A DNA stretch of 64,000 bases from the NCBI GenBank assembly GCA_964006375.1, contig OZ023266.1, forward strand, positions 64,277,446 to 64,341,445, read 5' to 3'. Source of the DNA: Tillus elongatus. Lineage: Eukaryota; Arthropoda; Insecta; Coleoptera; Cleridae. Below, in pieces: positions 27,115 through 38,881 of the stretch. The notes under the pieces were generated by a model. It was given only the letters and a program-made list of their open reading frames with translations, was not told the origin of the DNA and ran no database searches. Made by a program: the position numbers and the translations under genes. Positions within the stretch are counted from its first letter, which is position 1. The number at the start of each line of letters is the position of its first letter.

Positions 27115-27160
27115 TAAACTGCGTCTTTATTAAATATTAAATAAAGACGCTACACCAAAT
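27115..27160. repeat. Palindromic junction between two Penelope-like copies
   Basis: GCGTCTTTATT and AATAAAGACGC form a perfect hairpin, and ACACCAAATGAT occurs on both sides. This is the centre of a larger inverted repeat formed by the head-to-head PLE copies. Confidence 0.7.
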
Positions 27161-27164
27161 GATT

Positions 27165-28625
27165 TTAAAACCGAGTCTTTATTTCCTAGCGTGCCCACGA
27201 AACAAACGCTAACGTATTTAGAACAGTTGTTGACATTGAACAACATAAGTGAAGTGGTTTGCAAAGCATAATTAACTTTAACAAACCTTTGTATAAACCA
27301 AAATATTTTTCAATTTTGCAATGAGTTTTTTTTAACAAACTGAAGGCACGGCAATGGGCACACTCCCTCCATTCATTGCAAACCTTTCCATGAGTAGATT
27401 TGAGACTGATTTAGAAAATGAAAGTGAGTATTTCCTTAGAGTATGGTTTCGTTATGTGCACGATATTTTTGGAGTGTTTAACACAAATGTATGCAAAGTA
27501 GATGACTTTATTAAAATACTGAACTGTCAGTTTGATTCAATAAGATTCACCCATGAATTTTAGTTAACAGTAAACTTCATTTTCTACATGTACCAGTTAT
27601 TAAAAATAAGAATTCTCTTGAATTCGATGTCCACAAGAACGGAACTACCACTCTAAGTTACAATCCAAATGACTTGCATCATACGTTTGCACAAAGAACG
27701 GCCAGTTTAAATTTTTAGTAAATAGATTAATAAAATTTCCCCTGACTAAAAGTAGATATAGATGAGATTTAAAAAAACGTGGCTAAATATAACAGATATT
27801 CGGATTGATTGGTGAAAAAATTACAGAATACACACAAAATAGAGAAAATTTTAGCGGAATGCACGCTATTCAGGAAAGATAAAATAGAGAAAAAAATCGT
27901 TTGCCTACCTTTGAAACCACGTATCACAAGTGGGCTGGAGAGCATTTTTAAGAAAGCCGATTTGCAGCGAACTTTTTCGGCAAAAAGTAATTTAAAAAAT
28001 TTGTTAGGTAATACAAAAGATTAAGATAAAGCCACTGAAATCTCGCGTATCTATGAGATAAGTTGTAAAGATTGTAATCTCAAATACGTTGGGCAGACTA
28101 AGAGAACCATTGAGACTAGATTCAGTAGTGGAGACAAGTCACGCGTGGCACAAGATATTTGGTATGATAACCACCACATAGATAAAGAAAATCTGAAATG
28201 TATCTAAAATGTTAGACAGCTAGCGAAGCTAAATGCGTACGAGAGTATTTATATTTCTAAGGCAATAAAAAACAAAAGTTCCTTAAACCGAGCTCCGCCA
28301 CTGATTTATAGTCCTTTGTTTGCACTCTGTCTTCGATACAGATAAATATTTTGAAATTCAACCGGTAAAGTTATAACGGAAGTTCAAAAACGTCGCCCGG
28401 CAATTAAAGTACAATAAACAGAAAATTTGTCTGCGATTTCGTCTCCTTCTCGGTCTTGATCTTTACCTAAGACTTAGTATAAAATATGTGGTTTAGTAGT
28501 AAGGAGTTTAGAATTTTTCATCCTCTGATGACGCTAACTTTGTTAGTGAAACGATTGTCAGGTCTTTAAAAATATGTGTTGTGGTGATCTGGGTTGTCGA
28601 AGTGTACTTTGCACGTGAGAACTAC
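27165..28625 (+). mobile_element. Penelope-like element, + strand copy
   Basis: In order: SLFPSVPTKQTLTYLEQLL, LTNLC, QFCNEFF, a GTAMG-type box, FANLSMSRFETDLENESEYF and RVWFRYVHDIFGVF. In the last the RT active-site YVDD is changed to YVHD. After a degraded stretch, RKDKIEKKIVCLPLKPRIT and the GIY-YIG region (RIYEISCKDCNLKYVGQTKR, first Gly lost) lead to the C-terminus NAYESIYISK near 28240. A 3' region with a hammerhead-like motif at 28519-28564 follows. Many stops; inactive. Confidence 0.82.
28519..28564 (+). ncRNA. Hammerhead-ribozyme-like motif (best copy)
   Basis: CATCCT then core CTGATGA (28525-28531), one extra C, stem II GCTAAC/GTTAGT with a TTT loop, and GAAAC. A minimal stem III ACGATTGT (AC/GT, 4-nt loop) follows, then C28559 as the predicted cleavage site. 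AGG after it pairs with CCT before the core as a short stem I. The layout matches the minimal hammerheads reported in Penelope-like elements; the extra C between core and stem II is atypical. Confidence 0.6.
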
Positions 28626-29206
28626 ATTTTTTGGCAAAACTGTAAAACTTTAGTAAAGAGTTAAGTAAACCACTACCTACGTTTTTCAGATGGTTAACCA
28701 AAGTCAAAAAGCGTTCTTGGTTATAAAATAGTACGAATATAATACAGCAAAAATGGACCACATATTTTTTTATTCTTGTCTTCTTCTCGTCTATTACCTA
28801 TGTATTTGATATGTTTGTCAAGTGTGTTTTACATTTGTTTGGTTCTATATTTAGTTGTATGACTCAGTGGTGTTTTTAAACTCATATTTTTTCATCATGA
28901 TGTCCAGATTTACTTGTGGTTTTATCTTATTTACTTTTTAGAAGTCTCTGTTGTTGTGTACGATATGATTTTATAATAAATAATATATCATTGTATATTT
29001 AACAAAATATTTGGAGTTGAGATATGTATTTTGATAAATCCGTTATGAGATGCAGGAAAAACATGCAAAGCACTAGTTTAATCAAAGGCGTGTTACCTTT
29101 TATATAATGTTGCTTCGCGTGTATTATTATTATTCTCATATTTAATTATTATTTTTGTACGATACTTTGTACATACAATTGCTGCAATATACATCTGAGA
29201 ATTTTT

Positions 29207-29252
29207 CATCCTCTGATGACGCCAACTTTGTTAGTGAAACTATTGTAAGGTC
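29207..29252 (+). ncRNA. Hammerhead-like motif
   Basis: CATCCTCTGATGA, stem II GCCAAC/GTTAGT, GAAAC, ACTATTGT as stem III, A at the cleavage position, AGG for stem I. A second copy of the Penelope 3' motif, 690 bp from the first, followed by the shared GATGTGTTGTGGTGATTTG. Confidence 0.55.
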
Positions 29253-29347
29253 TTTAAACAGATGTGTTGTGGTGATTTGAGTTCTTCAAGTGTACTTATA
29301 CACATGTGAGAAAGTAGAAAAAAATACAGTTGAATTGTATCTTCTAA

Positions 29348-30219
29348 TGCCGGGTTCAGACCAAGCAGACAAAAAGTGAACACGATTTTGAGACAAAAAC
29401 ACGACAAAGTTGCGACAAAATTTTAGGTATTTAGACAAGACAAAATTGAGACAAACTGTCCACACCACAAGGACAAATGTGCAACAAAATGCAGTTGTTG
29501 CGAATCTGTTGTTTAACCATGTGGCGTATCCACTAGGAAGAAAATTTAAAAAATGAAGATTTATTGCTAGCCGCCAGTTGTTATATCTTTCTCTCCTCGC
29601 AAACGTTTTTGGATGAGACCAAGCTTAAAAAAGCGAGAAAATTATTCCATAAATAAATTGCTAGTTCAGTTACGTGAGGATGATATTGGACTAAGTGGTG
29701 AGATTCGTTCAAGTCTTAAGAATTTTCTAAGATTGTCCCCGAAGATTTGGAGAATCTGATATGCCTTGTTGGTCCTGCAGTTTCCAAAAGACATACTAAC
29801 TACAGAAATGCTATAAGTGTAACAGAATGCTCTCTGTACAATTCTATTAATTTGCAAGTATTTTCTGTGTTGTACTTTTTTCCCCCCGACATTTTTTGCA
29901 AAGACACTAGTACTCCACTACACAACAACACAACAGAACTAAATATGTGTGATTTTCCACTGTTCTATTGGTCTCCTACTTTTGTTAGCGCACACCGTCC
30001 ACACTGCGCCGACAACTTGTCGCGAAATATGCAGACAAAACGGAGACCCTTTGATCTTTACCGACTCGAGATGGGACTTGCAGCTGTCTCCGAATTTGGA
30101 AACAAAACAAAAATAAGACAACAATGTTGCAAAAATGTATCGGATTTGTCGCCACTTTGTCGCGAAACATGAATGTCTTTGTCTTGTCGTTGTTTTGTCT
30201 GCTTGGTCTGGACCCGGCA
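29348..30219. mobile_element. PIF/Harbinger deletion derivative
   Basis: The ends are inverted repeats: TGCCGGGTTCAGACCAAGCA on the left and its near-perfect complement on the right. Both are flanked by TAA (29345-29347 and 30220-30222), the 3-bp TWA duplication typical of PIF/Harbinger. Near 29690-29840 a broken frame reads NFLRLSP then EDLENLICLVGPAVSKRHTN, matching the N-terminal region of a HARBI1-like transposase. The catalytic part is missing. Confidence 0.85.
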
Positions 30220-30222
30220 TAA

Positions 30223-32430
30223 GGTCTACTCTAGCTGGATAGCTCGTGTGTGTGTGAGAGAGAGATAGTTAACTTGGAAACAGGTCGCGTAGCCACAAAA
30301 AAATCATACATATATACATACACATAAACTAACTGTATGTTAAATCGTTTTTACCTCTTTCTTAAATACTGATGTTTACCTGTTTCAACGTTGAGGATGT
30401 CAAGTCTTTCAAGGCTAAATTAATATAAAACATTGGTTGGAAAGCAAGTGTTTAGTGTCAGAAGATTCACATAAGTGTCTTTCACTGCAGGTAGGTAGAT
30501 TTTACAACCAAAGGAAATATGATTAAGATCTGCACTAGACATAACACCACATGCACCATTTGATGACTGTATGAGCCCCAATCTAGATAAATGGATGGGA
30601 ATTTATCTTATCAGGGGCGGTTCTACGGCGGAGTGGGGGTCTAGATGAGATGCCCCCCATCCTTATATAGAGATTTCAAAAAGTTTTCAGTGAGGTGAAG
30701 CTTTTCCCAAAATCTTATACTTAATAGTCATTCTTTTTTTCTCTAAAGTTTAAGACATGATCAAAAAACTACAAGTACATAGCCATTAAAATAGTTAATT
30801 CATATTGGATCAACAAAATATTTAGAAACAACCCCTCCCCCCTAAATGTTGTCTTGATCCGCCACTGACATAATGTACTTAAAAAACGAAGAAATATGAT
30901 GATGATGTAAGTTCTGTGTTAGAAATGGATGGGGTATTCCAACAGCCCAAGGCTGTAACTAAGAAAGTGATTCTATGAGATTGGCGTTAATAAATCATAT
31001 TTCCAACGCATTTGTAAAGCAAAGAAATGAAAACCGTATAAAGGAAGATTTCTTCACACGTTAGAAGAGGGGGGTGAATCCCAAAGATTTGAGTTCTGTT
31101 TTACTTTAGGTCACGGAATTCTAGAGGATCGAAATTCTCACTAAAGTATTATTTTTTCTGATAAATCGACTTTCCAATGGATACCTACTTGGATGGTGAC
31201 GACCTGGAAACACCATGTGCTGAAAATGCCCTCGAAAGGCAATAAAGAGCTACCGAGTGTATTTTCCAATCAAGTCGTCTTCAGGAAACAGCGACACTTA
31301 ATGGGTAAAAGGATTTAGTTTTATTTTGGTGTACCTTCATAACATAATTATCGACACTGGTCTGAAAATAAAATTAATAATTCTATGAATTATATAGCAA
31401 ATTCTAGAAAGTAGTGTTTTAAAAAAGCTGCTGAATGGTGTACCATCTCGTATCATTGTGATGTAATTGTACTCGATTTTATTGAGGTAAGACTTAACTA
31501 GCATAATTCTTTAAATATTTCGAATCAGCTTGTGGACAAACTGCCATACGAACTAAAATGTTTTTCATGTTTTCAGCACATCGGTTGTCCTGTCACTCAA
31601 TTTTGTGGGTACGTGAATGAGTAAATTAGCACTTAAAAATTTATAGCGAATGCTGCACTTCCAGTTTTCCGGATCAAACAAAAATGGATTTATAATTTTG
31701 GGATCGGATAAAACAAATAACATGTCTGACTATGCTTCCAAATAGGGGTGACCTTAGCATTGCAGGAAATCTCCCAAAAATATAGTAGACTATACAGGTG
31801 ATTCTTTACGACCTCTTATTAGACGTTTGGGAGAAACTAGACTGATTTGGATTCTGAAAATTTGTAGTATGAGATTTTCCAATATGCCCAAGCTATCTAA
31901 AATATTTAGAATATCCTGCACTTTCCGTTACACCGGAAGTGGACACTAACTCGCTTGTTTTAAATTGATCAGTCTGAATATTATTACAGATTCAGATACA
32001 GCTAATCTTGGCAATTCTCCCGATATACAGTTTTGCTACTTTATACTGAGTGTTTCACGAAATATGGACATTTTTATTACAAAAATATGTCCCTTTCAAC
32101 ACCCTGTATCTTAGTAACTGATGCAAATTGAAAGTTCTTTGTTATGCATAATTTTTTATTGTTGTATATTTTAACTTAGTACACAGTAGTCAAATGGAGC
32201 ACTCTGTATATTGTAATACCATTGGCAAGATCTTTTACTAATCTTGGAATTTTGTTAATCATTCCTTATGCCCAAACCGTACGGTTTTTGAGATATTCAG
32301 CCTCGAAATATGCAATATGGGTATGTATTGTGATTGCTGCAAATTGTCAGTTTGACAGTTTTGTTTTGAGCTGAGTTATACAACTAAGTGAACTTTACTT
32401 CTCGGCACCAAAATTCAGTTTGGGCAACTA
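30223..32430. other. Region without recognised genes
   Basis: AT-rich with scattered short frames. A stretch near 30610-30860 (GGCGGTTCTACGGCGGAG ... GATCCGCCACTGAC) looks like a decayed repeat with weakly inverted ends, but no family could be named. Confidence 0.4.
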
Positions 32431-32649
32431 TTGGAAAAAATAGTCTCGCACAAAAGACGCATTCAGGTCCCAGTACTGAGAGGCCACTCTACAATCTACA
32501 AGCTTCTAAAGAAGGCAGAACTATTAAAAAATCGAATTATAGATGCTGTAAAGTCTAGTTCCCTTGAGGAGATAAGAGCTGCCTTTACTGCATTTCGACA
32601 ACAAATGGGGAATTTGAGGAAAAGGGCATCAGAGTTATTATATGAATGA
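32431..32649 (+). CDS. Small unrecognised open frame, 72 residues
   Basis: MEKIVSHKRRIQVPVLRGHS followed by a charged, helix-prone stretch ending RKRASELLYE. It starts at an internal ATG and is followed immediately by AT-rich sequence and a SINE-like unit. Composition is more protein-like than other random frames here, but I do not recognise it; it may be an exon or a transposon remnant. Confidence 0.25.
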   Translation: MEKIVSHKRRIQVPVLRGHSTIYKLLKKAELLKNRIIDAVKSSSLEEIRAAFTAFRQQMGNLRKRASELLYE

Positions 32650-32682
32650 ATATTTGAGATGATATTGCTATTTGAGTAAATA

Positions 32683-32960
32683 GCAGCCTTGGTGGTCCAA
32701 GGGTAAGTACCCTGCGTCTGGATCAAAGGGTCCTGGGTTCAATTCCCAGTAGAAACTCGGAAATATTTTTTTCAGTAAATACTGTAAATTAACATCAACC
32801 GAGGTTGTTGTGGCATTGTGTTGAGCAAGTTGAATATCTACATCTTCCGCCCGTCGGAAAGGGGGGCGTTAAGCTCTTGGTCCCGAGTATTATACGATGT
32901 TGAACACGTTTACAATCTATCTACCCTCATTACAGAAATGGAAAGGATTCTCTAAAATTT
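32683..32960 (+). mobile_element. tRNA-derived SINE candidate
   Basis: TGGTCCAAGGGTAAG resembles a pol III A box. CTGGGTTCAATTCCCAG is a perfect T-arm (5-bp stem, 7-nt loop) with B box. The acceptor and anticodon stems do not close, so this is not a functional tRNA. A body containing GGGGGGCGTTAAGCTCTTGG follows. Confidence 0.55.
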
Positions 32961-33515
32961 TCCATGACAATGGGGTGAAACTGACCCTTGGCGTTGGCTA
33001 CTGGCCACTGTCGCGAAAATAGACCGACGTTAAAGAAACAAAAAAAGTTTGTAAACAACTTCAGGTTTGTTATTCAGAAGGAAATGAATTGTTTTTATTT
33101 TTCAATTGTTATATTATTTGTTTTTATCATCTAAACGTCTAATAGAATGACAAAAATAAAAAGTTATTGTTGAAATTTTACTCGCTTACTTAATTTATCA
33201 ATCTGAACAACTTTTATTAAATCAGTTTTCAAGATCGTCAACAGTGAACGCAAAAAAGTTAAGTAATGCGAGAAAATATGTTAAAATTGGCCGTGGAATT
33301 TAAAATTGTGTCTTATTAACGAGTCATTCTTCCTGAAAAACTTTTCCTTATAACACTTTGTTGCATTTTCGACAGAAAAAAACATTTTATAATTTTCAAA
33401 ATTATTTATTTGGATATTTCCATCTTAATTTTTATCCAGTCAGGGCTGAATCACAAAAGATGAAATTTCAATAGTTTTTTCGGCTCTTATACTCATGCGT
33501 GGATCCGGAGGCACA

Positions 33516-33519
<4 letters not shown>

Positions 33520-33598
<79 letters not shown>
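33520..33598. repeat. (TA)n microsatellite
   Basis: TA run at the left end of mariner copy 2. Confidence 0.97.
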
Positions 33599-33601
<3 letters not shown>

Positions 33602-35402
33602 GATTGCGGATAAGTAACGCAACAAGGTCATAACATAAACCAAGAATGGCATTAGACTCAAAATTTGCAGGATTGCATAACAGAATATTTGCGACTACTT
33701 GGTGGCATTAACGACATTTTTGGTAACACCGCCTTTTGGAGGGTGACAACCTTTTAATTATTTTAAATTATTAAAAAATGGCAACATGTGTCATGCGACA
33801 CATTTTTGGAAAGTGGATTCAGCGTACTTTTTGATGGTATTAGTTACTTTCAGGTTACCTTTGGCAAGAACGAAAACCATAGGCTTTTCCTGATAATAAA
33901 TTAAGTCAAATAAAGACTATTCAAGTAATTTTATCCCTATACAAAAAAGCCTAAAATACGTGGCCTTATCAGGCATGGAATTATTTAAGCGATAATACAG
34001 GTTACACTTTAATAATTTCACCAAGAAAATAAGTTTCCTCAAAATTGTTAGCCTGATCTTCCACAGTGGCAAGCGTTCTGCTTTATGAATTAAAATATCA
34101 GTGTTTTTGTTAGCTTAGTTCATTTACCTTTTTGTGGTATGGTTCACCTAAATGAACAAGAACGTATCGAAGTTTTAATGATGATCGGTTATAATGATCG
34201 TAAAAGGACCTATGATGACGTTTGTCATTTATTCAATGATGTTTACCCTAACCACCCACGCCTTAACAGGTCTACGGTAAGCTGACGTCATCACAAATTT
34301 ACTGAAACAGGGAGTATAAAAGATCGCTACAAGTCCGGTCACCCTGTAACTGCTACTTAGGATGAAAAGACGCTGGATGTAGTGCTTGCTGTACAAGAGA
34401 CTTCTAAAACTTTTGCATTGAAACTTGCTAGAACGAACGAGTTCTCCAAACGTTCTCCACAGCGAATGTTGCGTGGGATTTTTTTTTCCATTGGGTTCAG
34501 AACATGCAAGAACTTTTTGCAGTGGATTTTGGTAGAAGTTGGTGAACAAGTAATTCAGATTATTCAACAAAATGAAATTTTTGAAACTACGTTGGTTTCT
34601 CTGATGAAGCTGCCTTTTGACTTAATGGTAGTGTAAACAGACACAATTTTCGAGATTGGTCTGAAATTGGCCGGAATTGTTAGTCATCATGTAATTGGAT
34701 TAACAGGTCCACGCTATCTAAGATTATTACAAGAAGGTATTGCGCCCCATATCAGAGCATTATTCCAAAATGATTTCCCCAACTACTTCCAACAAGATGG
34801 CGCCCTGCCTCATTTCAGCAGAGAGGTACGGGAATACCTTAATGTGACATTTCCTAACTGATCGACATGCAGAGTAGGACCTATTGAGTAGCCAGCTAAC
34901 GTCTCAAGAATTGTCTGCACTTCATTTTTTTCTCTGAGGCCATTTAAAAAGCGTTGTTTACAACGTTAGGCCTTGCGAATTTTGAGCAATTGCGAGACCA
35001 AATTGTGATGGCCTTTCAACAAGTGCTTGACGGATCACTACAAAACTCGATTCATCAGTTCGACGCGATGTTTAAGCATCTTCTCCTATAAAGCAGGATG
35101 TTGCCATTTTCCCCAAGAAAATTCATGAAATATTGTTTTCGTTCTCGCCAAAGGTAACTTAAAAATAATTAATACCGTCAAAAAGTACACTGAATGCCGT
35201 TTCCAAAAATGTGTCGCATGATCCATGTTGCTGCTTAATAAATTAATGCGTCGTGAACCTCCAAAAAGTGGGTGCTTCAAAAAATGTCGATAGCGCCACC
35301 AAATAATCGCAAATAATCTATTATGCAACCCAACAAACTTTTAGCACGTTACCTTACTCGGTTTAAAGGTTATGGCCTTGTTGCTTTACTTATGTGCAAC
35401 AC

Positions 35403-35404
<2 letters not shown>
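33599..35404 (+). mobile_element. Mariner-like element, copy 2
   Basis: The ends GAGGATTGCGGATAAGTAA and the reverse complement CAGTGTTGCACATAAGTAA are inverted repeats that continue through GCAACAAGG. TA flanks both sides (33597-98, 35405-06) inside (TA)n. Same family as 15272-18458 but without the nested insertion. The TIR regions appear to exceed 200 bp. Confidence 0.87.
34139..34915 (+). pseudogene. Mariner transposase remnant, copy 2
   Basis: MVHLNEQERIEVLMMIGYND begins the helix-turn-helix; PRLNRSTV, GSIKDRYKSGHPVT and LDVVLAVQETSKTFALKLA follow. The catalytic half keeps AGIVSHHVIGLTGPRYLRLL, FQQDGALPHFSREVREYLN and FPN. At least one internal stop, several frameshifts and a truncated C-terminus make it inactive. 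Confidence 0.83.

Positions 35405-35407
<3 letters not shown>

Positions 35408-35485
<78 letters not shown>
35408..35485. repeat. (TA)n microsatellite
   Basis: TA run at the right end of mariner copy 2. Confidence 0.97.
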
Positions 35486-35489
<4 letters not shown>

Positions 35490-36690
35490 GTGTGCGAGTG
35501 TGTGTGTGATCGCTTCCTTGCCAAGGCCTGTCCCTGCCAAATTGAGTATTAGTGCTTGGAATTCTTTACCTGCAGATGTGAGTAGGCACACCTTCCGTGA
35601 ATGGTTTCACAAACCGTCTAGAAAAACATTTTCGATTGACGAACTACTAATCTTTTGTTTGTGTCTCCATCTGTTGTCTCAGTTTCCCAAGGTTTCTCTC
35701 TTGTAATCAATGTTACACAACATATTTATCGTGCCTTTTTTAACTTTATAATTTGCAATTGTTATTTATACCTGTTGCAGTATTTGTATGTACTTAGAAC
35801 CCCGTACGCTCTGCCATGGTAACTATTTATATGCAATAAAAAAATTGCAAAAAAGAGCACAACATTTTATTATGCTTATTCTGATTCAAGTTGACTTATT
35901 GGTGTGTTTGCATGTTTGATATCCTTTATATTTTTGTAAATAAAAGTTAATACATACAAAATACCTTATATGTACAACATATTATAATTTCTTACTATAT
36001 GCATATACTTTTTAAATATTTCACAAACATTTACAAATCACATATATGTCTTATGTATATGTATAGGAGAGAAAATATTGATATAAATTATTTACTTTTT
36101 CCTAACTTCTTTAACCTATATCTATAGATTTGATTATAAGCGGTCTTCTTCGAGTCTTGTGACTTGTTTTACGATGAATGATACAAACTTCTTTAAAATA
36201 TGTGCTGAATCTTTCCCTTTTAGTTATCATTGACTTTATTTTAAAACAACATAAAAAGGTAATTTTATACATATAAATACTTAAAAGCAGTAATCAGTTA
36301 TTTGCAAAAAAACACCATTTTTTAAGTTATTTGACTTTGAGTCTTTTTTATTATTTTAATATTTTTAGTATCATCATTTTAAGAATTGACTGAAAAGATA
36401 TGTGCTTTCAGCGGTAATTATATTAAGTTTGTAGCAGAATAAAAACAAAATGTGTAACCATTCTAACTTCTAATTAAAAAAGTAAGCCTCTCTAGTTAAT
36501 GTAATTAATTTAACCCATATCCATCTGATAAGCAACCAACTTTAACTCACAAAAATCCGTAACTGCAACGTTCTAACCATCCGTTATCTGTCTAGATTTG
36601 CCTATCTACAAATTTCCCTGCTTTTTCTGAGCATTGCCTTCAAAATATCTACTAAGACTTTCAGTGTGTACTACTCAGTTATAACCTGAT
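35490..36690 (-). other. Region downstream of the neprilysin-family gene
   Basis: AT-rich, no coding evidence. It probably includes the 3' UTR of the protease gene; several TTTATT (AATAAA on the - strand) occur, for example near 36237 and 36348, but the polyadenylation site cannot be fixed by eye. Confidence 0.4.
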
Positions 36691-36963
36691 TTACCAAACG
36701 CTACATTTGTTCGTGGGATTCATAGGTGATCCCAAGGTACAGTTGTAAGCCTTGGCGAAGTCCCAGGAATTACTCAAAGGTCCTAGAACTCTTATAGGAC
36801 CCGGAGAATGAACGCTGGATCGTACTTTGGTAAGAGCGTCTTCGGGACGCATTGAGCCACACCATATTTGAGCATAATTGAGGAAAAAAAGTTGATCGTG
36901 AGTCATATTTAATCCAGGTAAATCCGGTTCTTCACCATGTTGTGATACCCATTTGCGATATGC
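36691..36963 (-). CDS. Neprilysin-family metalloprotease, last coding exon
   Basis: Starts after TGTTACAG, phase 0 (AYRKWVSQHGEEPDLPGL), and encodes the final 90 residues: LFFLNYAQIWCGSMRPEDAL, VHSPGPIRVLGPLSNSWDF, CSVW then TAA. The HSPG motif and the C-x-x-W end are hallmarks of M13 peptidases (neprilysin/ECE). The family consists of type II membrane or secreted zinc ectopeptidases that inactivate signalling peptides. No defect is seen in this exon. Confidence 0.92.
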   Translation of the reverse strand, partial: AYRKWVSQHGEEPDLPGLNMTHDQLFFLNYAQIWCGSMRPEDALTKVRSSVHSPGPIRVLGPLSNSWDFAKAYNCTLGSPMNPTNKCSVW

Positions 36964-37927
36964 CTGTAACATAATGAAAATATTATTCAATGTGCTACAA
37001 ACTATGATAAGATATGTTTGACTCATGAAATGGATTTGGTAGATAGCACTTATAATTGCACAATACTTTTATTCTAGCAATGGTTCCAATTAAATCAGAA
37101 ATAGTTCCCAACCGTGTAGAAAGAAATGGTTTTTTAAAGTGAACATAAATAAAATTATTTTATTTTCAGCTGTGTCTTGTAACTTTAACATTTAGGGGAT
37201 GTGACGAGGCTTCATTTCCAGGACGAAATGACCACACAGAGCTAGTAAAACTTCTTAAGATAATTTTGGGCCCAGCTGCCCTGTAGAATTGAAGGTATAC
37301 TGCAGCTTCATGGGCCCCCATCTTGAATGCTAATTACTTCGGGCTGGTTACATTTCCCCCCTTGCTGTGAACGGTGTTGTGTACGGTGCTGGGGACATCT
37401 GTCCCCTGCTCTGAACGGTGATTTCAGTCACGGGGCTGGTTACATTTGCCACCTTGCTCTAAACGGGATGCTCACCATGGAATTAAAATATTAACCTTAC
37501 GGCAGCATTCTGCTCTTTGTGCACACTAGATGTTACAAATTAATGTAAATGCGAGAAAAGAGGAACCTGGTAAATTTTTCGTCGGGTATATAGCTGTCGG
37601 TATTGGAGATAAGTGACGTCAGTTATTTTTAGAACAGTAAAGCATAGCATCACATTAATTTTAGATCTTAGAATCTCTGTATTAAACCACAGAGTATTCA
37701 GTTATTCGATGGACAAAACTGATGACGCCATAGATGACAATTATATCTATGATTAGGAATATAACAAAGGAAAATAAAGAGAAACGTGTAAGGGGTTACA
37801 GACTTACAGCCTTATACATGGGGAAAAGGCTTTAAGATAAGCGTGCCATCAAGTGCTGCCTTAATACAAAAATTTTCCGAAAGGAAACCCTGCATTTTCC
37901 TCGAAAACTGGTCTGATTTTCCGAACC

Positions 37928-38836
37928 AGGGCGGTAGAAACAATTTCGTGCCCTGAAACAAGAGGTGGGAACGTGCTTTTGCAGAAATTGTTCCCAATAG
38001 ATTTAGCAAGATTCCAGAAGGGTTTGTTTCCGTTGGAGCTTGAGAGGACTTTGTTTTTGATGTCGTTACTAAACGAGTTTTTTGCCTCAGAAAGAATGCA
38101 GACATAGCGGTTTCTTGCGTCGTTAAATGCTTGACGTTTTTTTTTTGACTGGGATTGTGTAGAAGCGTTTTGTGAGCTTTGACCTTTTCAAGTCTGGCCA
38201 TGTCACAGGATTCAGAGAACCAGGGCTTTTGAGTGGCTGAAGAAGTTTTCTGTGAACGTGGAATAAATAATTCCATGCCCGCTTGGATAATTTCGGTGAC
38301 GTTTTGTGAGATATCAGAGGGATCAGGATAAGGGAAGCAGACAGACGCCCATGGAAATGAGGGAAAATAATCCCGCATTTCGTCCCAGTTCGCGGAGTTG
38401 TAGTGCCAAACGATACGTGGGTGTGATGACTGTGTGACCTCGGGTTGCATTGCGCAGGAAGCAGTGACCATGCCATGGCCTGAGCGACCAAGGGGTGCGG
38501 TGTCTGATGTCTTATAGCATTCCGGTTTTGTAGTAAGAAGGAGATCCAAGGGATTTGAGCTGTGTGTTGGGATGCGAGGAAACCAAGTAGGTTGCTGAAC
38601 CATATTGGGTAAAGAATTGCTGACTGCAAAGGCATCCGCTGATCTCCCTTGTGGATCCGTTTTTGAAGATCCTAGCCACTCCTTATTATGGATTGAAGTC
38701 GCCAAGAATAGTGACCTCGGAGGAAGGATATTCAGAAATCAGATGGTGTGTTTTTTTAGAAAGGTATTAGAAGAGCTGGACAAAGTTGTTGTCAGAAGGT
38801 GACCGATAAATATAAGAGATGAATTTAGTTGCAGCC

Positions 38837-38881
<45 letters not shown>

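Larger units (their letters stand above)
24330..27118 (-). mobile_element. Penelope-like element, - strand copy (interrupted)
   Basis: Reading leftward from 27118: the SLFPSVP-type start region, TAMGNPLSPFI of RT, then an internal deletion that jumps to LTFEPRITRGLESIF and an intact-looking GIY-YIG endonuclease (GIYGISCKDCNLKYVGQTKR). The coding part ends near 26507. The PLE sequence resumes at about 24527 (AAAAACAAAAGTTCCCTAAA), followed by the hammerhead-like motif. The gap between 24530 and 26500 is a nested LINE. PLEs encode an RT with a GIY-YIG nuclease and carry pseudo-LTRs. Confidence 0.8.

Noticed and set aside
29747..30172. 141-residue + strand frame inside the Harbinger derivative as a gene
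   Set aside because: Only the first part resembles a HARBI1-like N-terminus; the rest is TIR-proximal sequence, so it is a transposase remnant.
32683..32760. Functional tRNA gene
   Set aside because: The T-arm is perfect, but the acceptor and anticodon stems do not close and a SINE-like body follows.
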